From: Cudoniella acicularis
Taxonomy: Eukaryota > Ascomycota > Leotiomycetes > Helotiales > Helotiaceae
DNA: 57,336 nucleotides
Direction: 5' to 3'
NCBI GenBank assembly: GCA_013054445.1
Contig: JAAMPI010000167.1
Span: forward strand, 1-57,336
The translations under genes and the position numbers were made by a program. Below, piece by piece: positions 33,820 through 46,959 of the stretch; position 1 is the stretch's first letter; each line of letters starts with the position of its first letter. The notes under the pieces were generated by a model. That model saw only the letters and a program-made list of their open reading frames with translations, was not told where the DNA came from and did no database searches.

Positions 33820-35150
33820 TAGCCATAACGGAATCTACAAGCAAGACAGTGTCTACGACAGATTCGAGCTTCCCGCGCCTTATCTTCGAGAATAGTGTCC
33901 TTGATCTACTTAACTTAGCACCTCCTAAAAACCTTAGTTATCTATAAGATCGGCTTGACAGAGCACGCGACACTAAATCACCGACCGAGTCAGAGTACCA
34001 GGATTTTGTCTATCGGACATAAGAAGCTCCTAATAAACAGACTATGTTACTAGAGACATCTAAATTGCTTAAAGAGTACCTATAAGGATATCGTCGAGTA
34101 TATAACTAAGCGTTTAATGACTTCCCGAAGAGCGTGGGTTTTAATACCGGGTTATCTACTATATAGCCAGATATGATTAAAGGTCTTGATTTAAAAGAGT
34201 TTAGACTATTTCTAGTCCGCCACTAGCTTGGTAAAGCTACGGTTCCTACTTTAGAAAACAATACTATCATATTACCATATCTAGCCGGCGAATAGAAAGC
34301 TAGGGGAAAGGATATAATATAGGCACGAACTTAAGCTATATACGACGGTGCCTATATAGTTTATAGCAGAAACGTCGCGCTTTCATTCCTCGAGAGTGCT
34401 GATCCTACCGGCCGTATATATGTCCAGACTTTCACTACCGACGGTACTACCCTCAACACCTTTACGCACTATTCATCCGAGACCTAAGGCCAACTCAAAT
34501 ACTATCAATTTCCTACCTCTAGCTCTTTCCTTATATCAAGCTATAAGAATCACAAGGAAAGCCGACGACGGTTAAGGAATCTAGAGGATAATACTAAAGA
34601 AACCTTAGAGAGGTTAAGGGACAGGCTAAACGAGAAGTGGTCAGTAAATCAGCGTTTGGTCAAAGGCAACAATAGTAAAGACAGTCACGGATCCCCCGTC
34701 TCTCCAAGTGTACTAGCCGAGACTGCCGACTTTATAGATTATAATAGTTACGAGTGTAACGACGAAGAGGACCTAACTAGTCAATTACTTACGGAATACT
34801 AGACGAGTTTCTCGGCAAACAGTCAAGATGAGTCCTTTATATAAATTCCCGCTATAGACAGTATATACTCTCCGCCGTATACGAGTTTCCTAGCAAACAA
34901 TCAGGATGATCCTTTTATACAAATTTCCACTACGGATAATAGATATACTTCGCCCGACGCTCTAATAACTCTACCGCAATCTTTAAAAGACATATCGCGT
35001 CTACTTGAGTCGAGTAAAGATATTCGTAACTCTAATATACGTGGTCATAGGAGGACTCGCCGGACACGGACACGAGCTGCTAATCCTGCCGAAGGGTTAA
35101 GGGACGTTGATCATGAATCTAATATACGAAAGGCTCGTAGGAAACGTTAG
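33820..35150 (+). pseudogene. Conserved fungal protein of unknown function, RIP-mutated
   Basis: A single frame runs for more than 400 codons with only TAA/TAG interruptions: KILSHNGIYKQDSVYDRFEL, LVRH-x-LGKATVPTLENNT, AYIVYSRNVALSFLES, GRIYVQTFTTDGTTLNTFTH, FPTSSSFLISSYKNHKESRR, LRDRLNEKWSVNQRL, then an acidic region and a basic C-terminal tail (RGHRRTRRTRTRAAN). The absence of frameshifts over this length argues for a real former gene. I recall similar hypothetical proteins in many ascomycetes but know no function. Confidence 0.55.
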
Positions 35151-37439
35151 GGTTAAAGTTCTGCCGTTGACGGTTAGAGACCGTTTATTCCTATATTACG
35201 ATTCCTGATACTCTATATCTTTCGTCCTATATCTTCCCGCCACCTCTCAACACTATCGCCGTCCGCCAGTCCCGATGCCCTTTTGTATTCTTAGCGCCTA
35301 CAATTTATCTTAGTCATCGTCGACCTTATCAAGACTCCCCTTAAGCGGCTTGATCGCTAGAAACGGTTGAGCATTAGAAGCTGTTGATACTAGTGTATAT
35401 TATAGGTGGGATTAGATATCCTCCTTGTGATAAGGTATATTAATTCTGGTTAATACACCGCTCTCGATAGATCTGTCAGATCTCCGTTTCCGAGTCTGGT
35501 CGTTATAGGTTTGTAGTGGACAAAGATATTCTAGTACGTCGTTAGCACGCTGCTTATCGAAAACAATAACTATAACCAACCTTGAAACGGTGCTCTTAAA
35601 GGTACTAGCGCCGATACCTCGACAGAACCCGAAGCTAGCACACGCGTATACGAGGTCGCTCTAACAGGTTATAAAGTCTGAGGGTCTGTTAGTCGTTGCT
35701 CGAGAGGGCTTTGACATTCGTAGTAAGATCCTAGGATATAAGGTATTGATATAGCGCGTAGTCTTGATTGTACCCGGGAGCTTCGTCTCCGCAATACTAT
35801 CTAACATCAGTATCTTCACAATCATCGTATAGAGAAGATATCATGCCTACCTGACGGGTTTTGATATAGATCTAGCTACTGTCGCTGAGGAACTCGACGT
35901 ATACGAATCTGTATAGATGGTGGATTTATAGAGGGCCGTGGGCAATTGTGAGTGATGCGCGGCGTTGGCGGTTGATGTTAGGTGAGGAGGTTTGGGCAGA
36001 CCTGAAGGCCAAATTTTGAAGACAGGTGTGTCATATCCAAGGCGGGGCGATTAGCTAACCGATTTGATTTGCTAGCGTTCGGCGACAAAGTGCTTCGCTT
36101 GTATGCCACGATTTCGAACAAACCTAACCAGTCGATTAGGAATTTGGTCGACCACGACACGAGGAGGTGTATTGATGCGACCGGGCACAGTTCGTAAGCA
36201 CAGGTTGCTTTTAGGGAATGAGCCATAATTTGCGACAGTAGGTTCGCTAGACTTAGCCAGTCGGAGGAACCATTACTATCGGCCCGGGTAGCGCAATTTT
36301 AAGGTGGCTAGGGAAAATAAGGGGTTAGATCTAAAACCCCGCTTTCTTCTAGGTTGTCATCGATTAAATACGGCTCTAACTATAGAGAAAAGTAATACGG
36401 CGCTCGGAATAGACAAAGTATGTGATTGTGTACAAGCGCCTGGTAATCGACGTGGGATATTGACTTTACATTTCTTGCGTCTCGTATAAACGGTTCAAGT
36501 CAGCTACTAGCAATTCGACTGATATATAGAGGACTTGCTCCTAGTCAATTCTGTGTTATAAAGCACTACATGTGGCTAGTAGGCACGGTAAATTCCTTCG
36601 AACTGCGCTAAATCCACGCTAAGACTTATACTATACCCGTATCCTATTATTTCCCTATATATGACCTCTAATCTGTCTAAAGAATTCAAAACCCTAGACC
36701 AAATATCGAGCGATGGCGCCGACGAAATCTATAAAACCTCCCGCTCGCCGGTCGAAAGCCTCTATATCGACGAGAACTATAACGAAACTAAAGAAACGCA
36801 TATCTATAAAAGAGATAGTCTTAGCACCGATTTGTTAGAATTGTTTTAAGCCGCTAGACGAATTAAATGTGTCAGGGATACTAGTTACCTATAAGTATTA
36901 CGAAATGCCTTAATGTTAGGTCATTTCTTGTTAATAAATACCGAGCACATTTACTAACTACCCTTAACAGGATGTCAAGTTTTCCTATTATCGTATACGT
37001 ATGATCTTATAGAATCGTATATAGAGTGACGGACGCGGACAAGATAGCGGGTTCTTAGGGTAGGCGGGGATAGAAACCAAATAGACCTAGTTTTGCGATC
37101 CTATTACTATAATAGTCGTTATATACCCTATATTTAATTTTAGCTTGATAAATGCCCTAGGCACTAAGATATATAGTTTATAGCCTTAGGCATAAGTAAC
37201 TAGAATACAAATATTCCTCGCTCCTACTATATCTTCTTACGTAACCCACGTCAGTCTAGACCATGAAGACGTTGACTCTAGCCGTAAGCAAACGAATAAC
37301 TAAACAAAGATTACTATCAAGTAAGAAGCCTATAGGCCAACGAATTATAAAGCGCCGTAACCTAAAGATTCTTAATCGGTTACGGAAGAAACCGTCGAAA
37401 TCAAAACCGAAACATATAGAAAGGCCGAGCGATAGATAG
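35151..37439. other. Mixed stretch: RIP-mutated DNA around a normal-composition island
   Basis: 35151-35925 is mutated, without readable protein. 35930-36310 has ordinary CpA/TpG content (separate entry). 36661-36849 (+) is an uninterrupted 62-codon frame (MTSNLSKEFKTLDQISSDGA) with good composition, perhaps a surviving first exon, but it is unassigned. Confidence 0.4.
35930..36310. other. Island without RIP signature
   Basis: Within the mutated block this ~380-bp segment contains many CpA and TpG steps (for example GGCAATTGTGAGTGATGCG) and few TATA runs. RIP acts on duplicated DNA, so the island is probably single copy and marks a junction between two repeats. No gene was recognised in it. 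Confidence 0.6.
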
Positions 37440-38480
37440 ATATCGTAGGATAGAGTTAGGGGTACGGCTTATACGGACAAGATCCGAGATGTCTTTAAAA
37501 CCGGAGACTAGGGATACTTGCGCCGCGAAGCTCTAAAGCATCACTAGAGGCACACCGACGCTTAAGGTAACCTTGTCGATTCTAGTCTCACTTATAAGAT
37601 TAATCATACTCGGTTTGCGACCGGTATAAGCAATATCGTTCTCGAAGTCGCGTTCTTAGATTCGACATATTAGATCGTTAGAATCAGACTCTCTAAAGAT
37701 GCTAAAAAGGATTAAGAAGTTAAAAGGGTAATATAGAGCGAGGTTGCTACGATACGACTGATCTAACAACGGACTTCGGTGCTAGTTATAACGATCTTTA
37801 GGTATAACAGTGATCGGGATAACCTATTCGGTTACTAGTATATGTTCATGAACTCTTTACCCGGACGCCATCTAGACTAACCATTCGCGATATCCGTTCC
37901 GCCGTAGTATTGGGCTAAGGTCGCCGAACAGCTAGTAGATATCTTATACCAAATCAGTACTAAGATGATATTTGAAAGGATAGGACGGGTCTAGTGTGGT
38001 AAGGATAGAGACGAGGAACCTAGTATCATATTATTCAACGTATATAGGGCGAGTGATAGCAAGCTTAGCTATTTCCTTATAGGTCCCTTTTTAACATCTG
38101 TCGACTACTTTTATACTCTCCGGTAGAGCGAGAATACGGCGATCTAAGCTACTGTACAGGCCAAGCTCAGGGAAGTCCTAGGCCAGGATATAGATAAAGA
38201 TTAGTTGACGGCTTATTAGATCTTCGAGCACGCTCTATATAGTTTGGTCCTTAAGGGGGAAAAGGCTAGTCCTTTCCCGATAAAACACCTAGACTTCTAT
38301 TTTAATAATATTCTACTCGACGACGAATTTAATATTACTAGTATTCTAGACTAGACCGGAGCTTAGACAGTTCCTTACGAGAGCTTTATAGTCGGTGTAG
38401 AATTTATCATATCACCTACGATGTTAAAGGAAGCACCTATCAGACGATTCCGCGTCCTGGTTAAGAGGGCGTAGGAAAAG
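37440..38480 (+). pseudogene. APH-family phosphotransferase remnant (RIP-mutated)
   Basis: One frame reads NIVLEVAFLDSTYQIVRIRL (beta strands of the ATP lobe with the Arg/Lys position), a helix SEVATIRLI, then the linker strand GYQYMFMNSLPGRHLD, and the catalytic loop HLDFYFNNILLDDEF followed by NITSILD and a TAG. The APH/choline-kinase-type motif HxDxxxxN is present with Asp and Asn intact. The sequence after it normally reads GxIDW; here Gly is Ser and Trp is TAG, both RIP-type changes. Fungal members phosphorylate small molecules, and the substrate cannot be inferred. Stops (TAG/TAA) interrupt the frame but frameshifts were not needed. Confidence 0.65.
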
Positions 38481-39399
38481 AAAGAGTCAGACTAATATTA
38501 TTCGAAGTCCGCGTAGTCGATGTTAGATGTGATTGGCTTATTAAGGGGAGATTTAATATATTTCTTATACACTTTTAGCGCTCTACGTCGGGTAGTGGCA
38601 TATACTCGGATTATAGTACTTCTACTTTATAGTAGCGACTTTACGTTAGAGACTTTTAAAAGAAACGACGGGGTTAGTAGATAATTTACTGCTTTTTTAG
38701 AGACTAGGTTATAAAGTGAAAAGGGCGCTTCGATGTGCTAGACGAATCTATAGTGGTGTGGTCGCGTGCTAGCGAGGTAAACAATATACAAACTTAGCTT
38801 TCCCCCGTCTACTAGTCTTCTATGCTTACATGTGACATAGATGCTTCTAGTGAAGTTTGTTGACGCAAGCTATACCCTACTAGCTTAAGGAGAGTATACT
38901 TTAAAGACAATAGGGTGTGAGAGGAATGTTTAAAGGCAATAACAGCCAAGCAGAAGCACCCTAGAGCCTCTACCCCGATTAGTATATATAATATTGACCT
39001 TCTATTATATTATACCTTTTAACTTTTATAGTTTTTATAAACCTGACGTAGTATATGCCATCTAGTTGTTTGTTATAGTCCTCCTTTCTAAGTCTTCCTA
39101 CCCTTTATTAAATTCGTCGATAGGAAGTTATTAGAATCAAGCAGAATATTAAAAACAAAATAAAGCTTCGATTAAAGATCTTCTTACGGCGGAGGCGTAA
39201 TTTGATAGGATTAAAGACCTGAAAAAGTCGATCGCCAAGTTTATTACTCGGTTGTTAGAAGGCTCCGGACCCTAAGAGACTCAAGTAGATCTGCCTTGTC
39301 TGCTGTTCCCTAGTAGAACCTTATTACGTTGTCTATATATTACTATGACTCGATGTCTTAAGGAGGCACGACGAGTCTAAACTAAAGGTTTCCGATAAA
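38481..39399. other. RIP-mutated DNA; no protein recognised
   Basis: Very TpA-rich, with no frame of interest on either strand. It lies between the APH and FHA remnants. Confidence 0.4.
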
Positions 39400-39885
39400 T
39401 TCGAGTATCGGTGTCTTATCCTTAACAAAGTCATAGCCACTAACGATCTAGTCGATATTAAATCCACGCTCTACTAACTCTCCGTCGTAGGTGACTCTAG
39501 TTCCGTATAGAGAGCCCAAGTCTCTAACAATTAAGCGATTCTCCTTATCGAATGTCAGAGTCGCGTGGTATCGACTGATGCCCTTCTTAGGCAAGATTAT
39601 GTCGTAATTTAGGGCCTATCCTATCACGACACCGTATTTCGTCTTAGCTCTATCACTAAACTTTAGTCTAATACGAGGGCTGTCTGACAGGTTATCGTAC
39701 TCCTCTAGCTGTTCCGTTGCCTCCCGGGCTTCACGGCTACGAGCACGATCTCGCGGCGTCGAGGCGGTATATATCGTGACTTGTTTTATAACATAGAAAT
39801 CGCAAACAATACGTTTGCCTTGCCTCGGCCTTCGTTGGCGTATAAGTAGGCATAGAAATCCGGGTCTGCTATCTCGAGTCGACAT
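39400..39885 (-). pseudogene. FHA-domain protein fragment (RIP-mutated)
   Basis: The ATG at 39885 opens 89 codons ending near KFSDRAKTKYGVVIG. After a TAA the FHA core follows: LPKKGISRYHATLTFDKENR, LIVRDLGSLYGTRVTYDGE, then IVSGYDFV. The FHA signature (Gly-x-x-Ser-x-x-His, then LGSxNGT-like LGSLYGT) is clear. FHA domains bind phosphothreonine. It is closest by eye to the FHA domain at 54.2 kb. No kinase domain is readable downstream, so this copy is truncated or too decayed. Confidence 0.7.
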
Positions 39886-42639
39886 ATATAGGTTAATAAA
39901 CAGAAGGCAAAGAGGTAAGAGGCACTAAGACAGGTGATAGAGGGGAAAGACCTAGACCACTCCTAGCTAACGAATCGCCGACGACTACGACAGGCCTTAG
40001 CAATAAGTATAGTAGTACTAGAATTCCTGATTTGACATAAGCAAGTCAGGAACATACTATTAGTAGTCACCTTACCTTGGTCGGAGAAATATAATATTAA
40101 TAGCGAATTTTATAGCCGACGACATTTTACGAAAGGCGGTTAAAGTATAATATGATCGATTCTAGTTTTTAAAGTTTATAGGTCATGATAGTATCAGGAC
40201 TCGAGGGGAGTTAGACATCTATAATATAAACTTGATTAGTTCCTTCTACTATACCGAGTTAAGGGGCGATTTGAATTGGTAGGGGCTAGCACAGTTAGGG
40301 GGATAAGTAATAAGTCATACTTATATACGTATACCTACCTACTCACCTACTATACTATAAACAAAAATTTCTTGCTTCCGGGCGATAAGATCACGCTACC
40401 TATATATATCACAGTTTAGGAAATATACGCCTAAAGATAGCCATCTATATCTATTGCCCCCTTTTCTAGGCCTATTAGGTTTTAGCTACTAGCGTTCCTT
40501 ATTTTTGTCTACTTGGTTGCTTAGCTTATAGATATAACGGAATAATAGGCTCTAGTGCCCGAGCAACTTCAAAGTTTAGAAGATTTAAGCGGACAGAGTA
40601 GACAGATACTCTCTTATTTTACGTAGATAGGAAGCTCAGATTAGAACATAGATAGTATAAACAGACAGACCTCGAGGCACGGTAGAAAAGATCACCCCTA
40701 AACGTCCTATTTGACTATCTTATTATAGGTCTTCGTAGTAATATCTAATAACTTACTATATTCTAACTCTTATAAGTCCTCTATCGTGCCTTCCGCCTCG
40801 AACATCTATTTTCCCTTCCAGATAGCTATGTCCTTGATCTTCTTGACTACGTCTAATAACAGGTTTTAAGGTCAAGCACTAGAATATAGTAGAAAATATA
40901 ATATTATTAGCTAGGCTATAGCTTATACCTAAACCTATATTATCTCCTTAATCGTAGCCTATAACCGAGCCTCTAACCGTTTCGACTTACGATGACCAAA
41001 AGATGTTAGCTGCCTAGCTATAGTACGCGAGCTAAGTGCTAAGCTATGTCTCCTAAACCGTCCCCTCTTTTTAGTCTTTTCGACCTACGTTTAGCTAGGA
41101 CGTCCTTAACCTCGGCTTCCTTCTCCTCGGCTCGTCTTCTTTTATTTCTAGGTAGCGCCTTACCTTAGTCACTTTTTATAGCTATACGTTCCTCCGTGAC
41201 CTTAGTCTTGATCAAATACACCTGTTCGAGAACCTATTACGTCAAGATGTTTTAGCGACGAACGGCCTCCTCTATACGTCGGTAAGGCCTAGTTTCTCGG
41301 ATGAAGTTGTCGATCCTTTATCGTAGGGCCTAAGTTTAGCCCGTGTTATAGCTAACCGCTGCTTAAGACATAGAGCGTCCGTAGAGCTGGCTTTCAAGCT
41401 AGATAGTGCCACCCTTCCTAGCGTAGAAGGTTGCGGCGTATCGAGACGCTAGAAACTATCCTAGGCATTAAGGTAGCGTGGTTCTAAGGCCTTTAACGAA
41501 GCGGCGAGTCGATCTGCCTACTAGTATGTTACGACCTGGGAACATGTGATCTGTCACGTGGGGGCCGAGGGATCGAAGGAACGAGGCGGGCTCGCCGGCC
41601 TGTCGATATCTCGGTCCCCTACCACTATAACCTATATAGCTATATAGTTTTCCTATGTTAGAGCGTATGCTTAACTCATATTCTAATATCATCACTTGAT
41701 TAGGATAACGCTCTACTAGAACCTGCTTGACGCTTCTAAGGCTAAGTAAACCCCGTTCACGTGATATTAAGATCTCACGTGATAACAGAACGTTATATAG
41801 TACTCGAAGTTGAGGTACTCAACCTATGTTGTCTAGATTCCTTGTTAGCGCGGGTCGTCTTCTAACTGGAACGCCCGAGTGAAGTTGTGGGATACGAGAC
41901 GTTTATTAACAGCCTCTTCGTACGCTAGAAATCCTATATTACTAGGGACCTTAAGGAGCTTCGGTCTTATCCCCTTACTGTCGTCTGACTGTCTCTTTAA
42001 ATATAGAATCAGATACTATTATATATAATCCTAACAGCGCGTATCTGCGCTTCTGCGCTAAGAAAGCAGAAAACTCATCATCTCTAACCGTAGTACCCCG
42101 GTTGTCGATTTGCTATTGGCTTCTTTTCTCTAGTCCTCTATAATATAGCCACCTTATCTTCATTTCCTTCGACAGTTCGATTGTGTCGTATAGTATTCCT
42201 AAGGCCCTTCGTAGCAAACAATACGCCTTAAAGAATTGACTTGTAACCGGTGAGACTATTCACTGATACAATTCTATAGGCCGACCCCCTTTTCCTTAAC
42301 TTTTTAAAATGCTCCCCTTAATCCTCTAAGACAGTAAAGTATCTAGGGTAACGTCTCGCGAACTAACACAGCTTGATTGATTATTAGCGTCATTATGACT
42401 TGTTTGGTTAGAGAGTTGACTATAAGTATGCTCTATTAGAGTTGTGTTTTCGACAATCAGCCGTCAAATTTAGTATAGTCGCTAGCACTCATCTAAACTA
42501 TAACGGATCAAGGTTATCTTACGAAGAACGAGCGGCTTTCACGCTAGCACCTATTTTACTGGTAGCCGTGACACCCGCCTACTACGCGTCGTAACCTCTA
42601 CTAGCGTAGGGTGTGATCGTCGTAGGGATTGTGCGTCTA
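39886..42639. other. RIP-mutated DNA with weak coding traces
   Basis: Near 41000-41250 (-) a charged frame (KRRRAEEKEAEVKDVLAKRR) suggests a former coiled coil. 41468-41695 (-) is open for 75 codons without a domain. Nothing can be assigned. Confidence 0.35.
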
Positions 42640-43265
42640 AAGATCGCTTTTACTTAATCGCGCGTCGTCGTAATACTACTACTGATTTCGCGTTGGTATT
42701 ATCGAATCGTTTTGCCTTAGATACCTTCTACGGAAGGGGTTGACAGCGTGGTGTCTGAGTCTTGGTACGCCGAGGCTTTGTCGCTAGGCTGTCTGGTATC
42801 CGCGAGACATTACTTATAGGAGGACTAAAGTCTATCGCAGGAGGTGCGGGCTTAGGCGTAGTATCTAGTGCCTTGGGCTTCTGGCGTCGCACACCTCGTT
42901 TCTAAGTCTAAGATTTCGAGATCCCCGGTTCGCCGACGACTAAGCGAGCTTTTGGTTGCTTCTTCCGACGGTTAGAAATAGAGGCACTTCGGACTGCTTT
43001 CGATAGCGCAACCCTGTCGTCACGGTCTACTTCGACGGGCGTCAGATACCTAGGATCTATCGCCATACGCTACTGCTCGGTCTATTATAGGAAATACCTC
43101 TCTATCTCTAACTGCCGTTCTCGATACTTCTATACTAGCTAGTTAAACTCTATAACTTTAGCCGCCTTTTTAGATACTACGGCGTCTATACTATCAGCGT
43201 CCTTCTAAAGGGCGTCTATATATTCTTTTTGATCGCGTAGCTCTTTCTCGAAGTTTTTAAGGTTA
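42640..43265 (-). pseudogene. Coiled-coil, basic protein remnant (RIP-mutated)
   Basis: One frame of about 200 codons is interrupted only by TAG/TAA: FEKELRDQKEYIDAL, VVSKKAAKVIEF, KYRERQLEIERYFL (heptad-like), then MAIDPRYLTPVEVDRDDRVA and a Lys/Arg/Pro-rich tail (NRRKKQPKARLVV, KRGVRRQKPKALDTTPKP). The stop positions would read as Gln if CAG/CAA had been mutated. No family is recognised. Confidence 0.45.
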
Positions 43266-44627
43266 AATTAAACATAGTAAGCCTAGAACTTAATCTAGTT
43301 CTCTAGCTGACGATCATTTTCTTTTAGGCTAAATCGCAGGCGTATATCTCCCCCTAATCTATTTTTTTGTCGGCGTTCGCGAACGCGATCTATATATTCG
43401 CTCTAAGGCTTTTTTTGTCTTTTTATATTTATATCGGACCCTCTTTTAGAATTTACGGAATTGACTCTAGTTAAAAAATTGGCCTAGGAGCTCCTAATTA
43501 TCGCCGCTATATAAGAATTGCTAATATGATATTATTCTCTAATATTCCTCGGGAATATCTCGTAAGGGAATCTTAAGATCGGGAGGGTAATAAGGAGGAC
43601 AGCCGTCGGCTTCTAGATCTTGTCGCGCTAGGATCTTAAAATATCGATCCTAGATAAGCTGTTCTTCCTTAGTTAGACCCGGTAGTATAGGCTCCCGACT
43701 ATCAATAAGAGGCTCTATAGCGGGGCCGACTCTCTTAAGAAAGTCTTTAATATTATACGACAGCTTAAAAGAAGTTCTTAAGTGGTTTTTCGGATCGTCT
43801 AGCCTAGGGATTCTATAACGTCGTAGTAGAAGGTTTCTACGGTATTATAATATTAGTATAATAAATAGATAGATAGGGGTAGTAGAACTGACGATAGCGT
43901 ATCCTTAAGAGCCTTTAGATCAAAACCGGGTCTGATCATCCCTTTTCTCTCTTCTTCCCTTCTAAGCGTAAAAGAAACGCCATGTTAGCGTGGTTCCCCC
44001 GGAGGACTAGGGAGATTTCTTAGGCACGTACTATAGTCTGGCAACGATTTAAGCTATCTAAGACTCGTTAAAGTCTTTAAAGCCAGGAATATTGATCATC
44101 TGGCCTTTTATAACTCGACGAGCGAGGAGGTCATTAATAAAAGAATCAGTTAAGGGAGTCATAGTAGATAGGTAAAGGCAAAATAGTGGTAGTGAGATAG
44201 TGGTATATACGGTAGTCGCGGTAATTGTAATGAGGAAAAGAAGGGAGATTAGAAGTAGTAAAGACTTCGCCTGTTATCACGTGTGCGCTAGGAGTTAAAG
44301 CACCCGCCAAGCCTAGGTAAACTCGTTAGCGGGGTGTTTTACGTTCTACGACAGTTTACTAGCGCTAATCGGGGACTACTAATTAGCTAACTAATCAGGA
44401 TTTAAAGCAAACACGTAAGCCTATATCATGATTATAGAGGTTTAGTGCTATCTCTCTCGTATCCCTTAGACCAATCATTTAGTTTAGCCGATAGCTCGCT
44501 GTCCTCGGCGCCTCTCTTAGAAACTATACCGCCTATATCAACAATAGATTGTCCTACCTGCCCTTGACCTCTAGTTTCGCTGTTTGGCTCCTCGTCGCGT
44601 CTTTATCTCATCCTAAAATCTATCGTC
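43266..44627. other. RIP-mutated DNA; no protein recognised
   Basis: This lies between the coiled-coil remnant and the FHA-kinase start. 44260-44340 is slightly less mutated. No repeat ends were identified. Confidence 0.35.
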
Positions 44628-46400
44628 ATGTTCGATTATAACGTCTTCGCAGTCCTTACCCCTAAGAAGCCCGAGGCAATAAATACCTTTGACCTGCTAT
44701 ATAATACCAAGCGCTTCCGCGAGGGAGTCAGCAGCGTCGCTAAAGAGCCCACAATTGATAGTCGGGAGCCTACTCCTAGCCCAGCCGAGGGGACGACAAC
44801 CGAAAATAAGGATGCCTGTATCGTTCTGACCCTCGACGAAGAGGTCAAGGACCCCGAGAACATATAGCAGTTTAGGACAAGACCGAGCACATCCGATATT
44901 CTCCTGGCTACTCGAAGAACGAAATAGATTAGCGCGAAGTAGTATAATCTCACGATAGACGATGATAAGCACTATATATAGCTATATGACTATCATTCGT
45001 CGTTCGGGACCGTAGTTGGTTATAGTGGCCAAATAAAGGATAAAGTGCGAAGGAAGGACACGTGGATTCTCTCCTACGGGCCTGGCTCGAAGGAGACGGA
45101 AGATCTAGGAAAGATCACGATCCACGTAGGGGAACTGGCCTATAAAATTGAGTTTCCTAACTACTAAGTAATATAACCTGAGTATATCAAGAGCCTACGA
45201 GCGTTTATCAAGAAGTATAAGGACGTAGCTCCGCCCTTCGAAGGCCTTGGCCTAGACAGCGATCCGCCTACCTAAAAACCAAGCCAGGCCCGTATTCCGA
45301 GTACGGACCCCCTCTACTTACCTAAGAAGGTAATTAGAAAAGGGACTTTTAGTAAAGTTCGCCGAGTTATCAAGTTACGCGACGGGAAGTCCTACGCTAC
45401 TAAATACTTCTTCCTACCTAAGTCGAAGGGCTATAAGAGTAATAGGAAGAGGAAGTAGGATAAGATTAACGAAATTAACGACGCGTGGCTCGAGTAGATA
45501 CGGAGAGAGTTTACTATTATATAGAATAACCCTTACGTAAATACTCTATGCCTACGTCTATTAAGATCGTAATACTGACCGTTGAGTAGCCTAATATAGT
45601 ACGGGTAATAGACTTTATCGAAACGCCTTAACCCGCTCTTATAATAGAGTTATATCCCCTAGGAAACATTAAAGACGCTAACGTGCTTTACGATTAATAT
45701 GTCACTGTCTTTATATAGATACTGTTCGGCCTTAGTCACCTTTATAAGAACGGGGTAGTATATCGCGATCTTAAACCCGAGAACTTCCTAGTCAAGAAGA
45801 AGCCGTTGACCGTCGCTATTACTGACTTTAGTCTTTCTAAGGTCAAAGACGACGACACTCTCCTTAAGACGTTCTATAGGAATCTAAAGTATCTTGTACT
45901 AGAGGCTTTCCTAGGTTCTAGCGACAGCGATGGCTACGGGCTCGAGGTAGACATATAGTCAGCAGGCGTCATTATACTCGAATAGATATACGATATTCCG
46001 AACACCCTAGCGATCCCTATGTCGAGAAGAAAGGGCTAGCAAGTTACGGAGAAACAATAGCGCGACTGGGTGGCCGTGTAGGTAGATCTGCTTCTTAAGT
46101 AGCTAGGCGATCAAGAAGACGGCACGATAGTAAAGATTCTCTTAAGAATGATCGAACCTAATCTTAAGAAACGGTGGTCGGCAAATCAGTGTCTAGAATA
46201 TGGGCTATAGTCCGGCTTATTTAGGATGGCTACCGATAGTCGTATTATAGGAGTAGGCGACCTAAATAAGAAAGGCGACGAAGACGACGAAGGCGACGAA
46301 GACGACGGGATAAAGACACCTATAGCGAGGTCATCAACCGCGAGTTTATCGACTACGAGACTATCCTAGAGGACACAAGCAAGAATAAACTTTAAGGGAA
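44628..46400 (+). pseudogene. FHA-protein kinase, copy A (RIP-mutated)
   Basis: The ATG at 44628 (MFDYNVFAVLTPKKPEAINT) opens 79 intact codons. An FHA domain follows (SAK-x-YNLTIDDDKHY, LYDYHSSFGTVVGYSG, DTWILSYGPG), then a Ser/Thr kinase: glycine loop KGTFSKVRRV, KSYATKYF, VVYRDLKPENFLV (45756-45793), ITDFSLSKV (45818-45844), LVLEAFLG, DI-stop-SAGVIILE and a C-lobe end LKKRWSANQCLE. Domain order resembles Cds1/Rad53-like checkpoint kinases or other fungal FHA kinases. Key catalytic residues are altered: HRD reads YRD and DFG reads DFS, each one C to T or G to A step in the RIP context. An acidic GDEDDEGDEDDG tail follows. Confidence 0.8.
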
Positions 46401-46959
46401 CTATCTTAGAGGGGAGTTTTTAGGGTGGTAGAGGATCAACCGTCTAACTATCAAATCGACGCGACCTAGATAAAATCGTCGACGGTATTAACATCTTTAG
46501 ATCAAATTAGTTACGGGATCTAATTTGTATCGGGTCTGATATTACTACTCTAAGAGACGATAAGAGTAGTAGGTTAAGTAATTAGATATCCTTCTATTCC
46601 GAAAAACCTGTTTTAGTAAGCGCCCCTAACATTTCGAATAAGCAGAATAGTATCTAAGGCTCCCCGTTAGAGAAAACCGAAGAGCTTTCTATACTCGAAG
46701 ACTACTAGCCACTTTCTGGCCGAATAACTCGGTCCGTGTAACAACGCTATGACGAAGCATTTGGAGCCACCTATTCATATAACGAAGACGGGCGAAGGCA
46801 GTCGTAGTAAGTATAGTTCCCGATATTTTAAATACCTATACTAATCTATATACTCTATAGTGACATTTATCAGTCAATCAGAGCGGTATAAGATATACGC
46901 TTTAGACCCGTATCTAGCCTTATATATATATCAGACTTAATTAAAGCCTTAAGCAAGAG
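46401..46959. other. RIP-mutated spacer
   Basis: No readable frame of more than a few tens of codons; probably an intergenic region or decayed gene ends. Confidence 0.35.

Noticed and set aside
34640..34680. KWSVNQRL in the unknown protein as a third kinase C-lobe end
   Set aside because: It resembles KRWSANQCL of the FHA-kinases, but no glycine loop, catalytic loop or DFG-like motif is present upstream.
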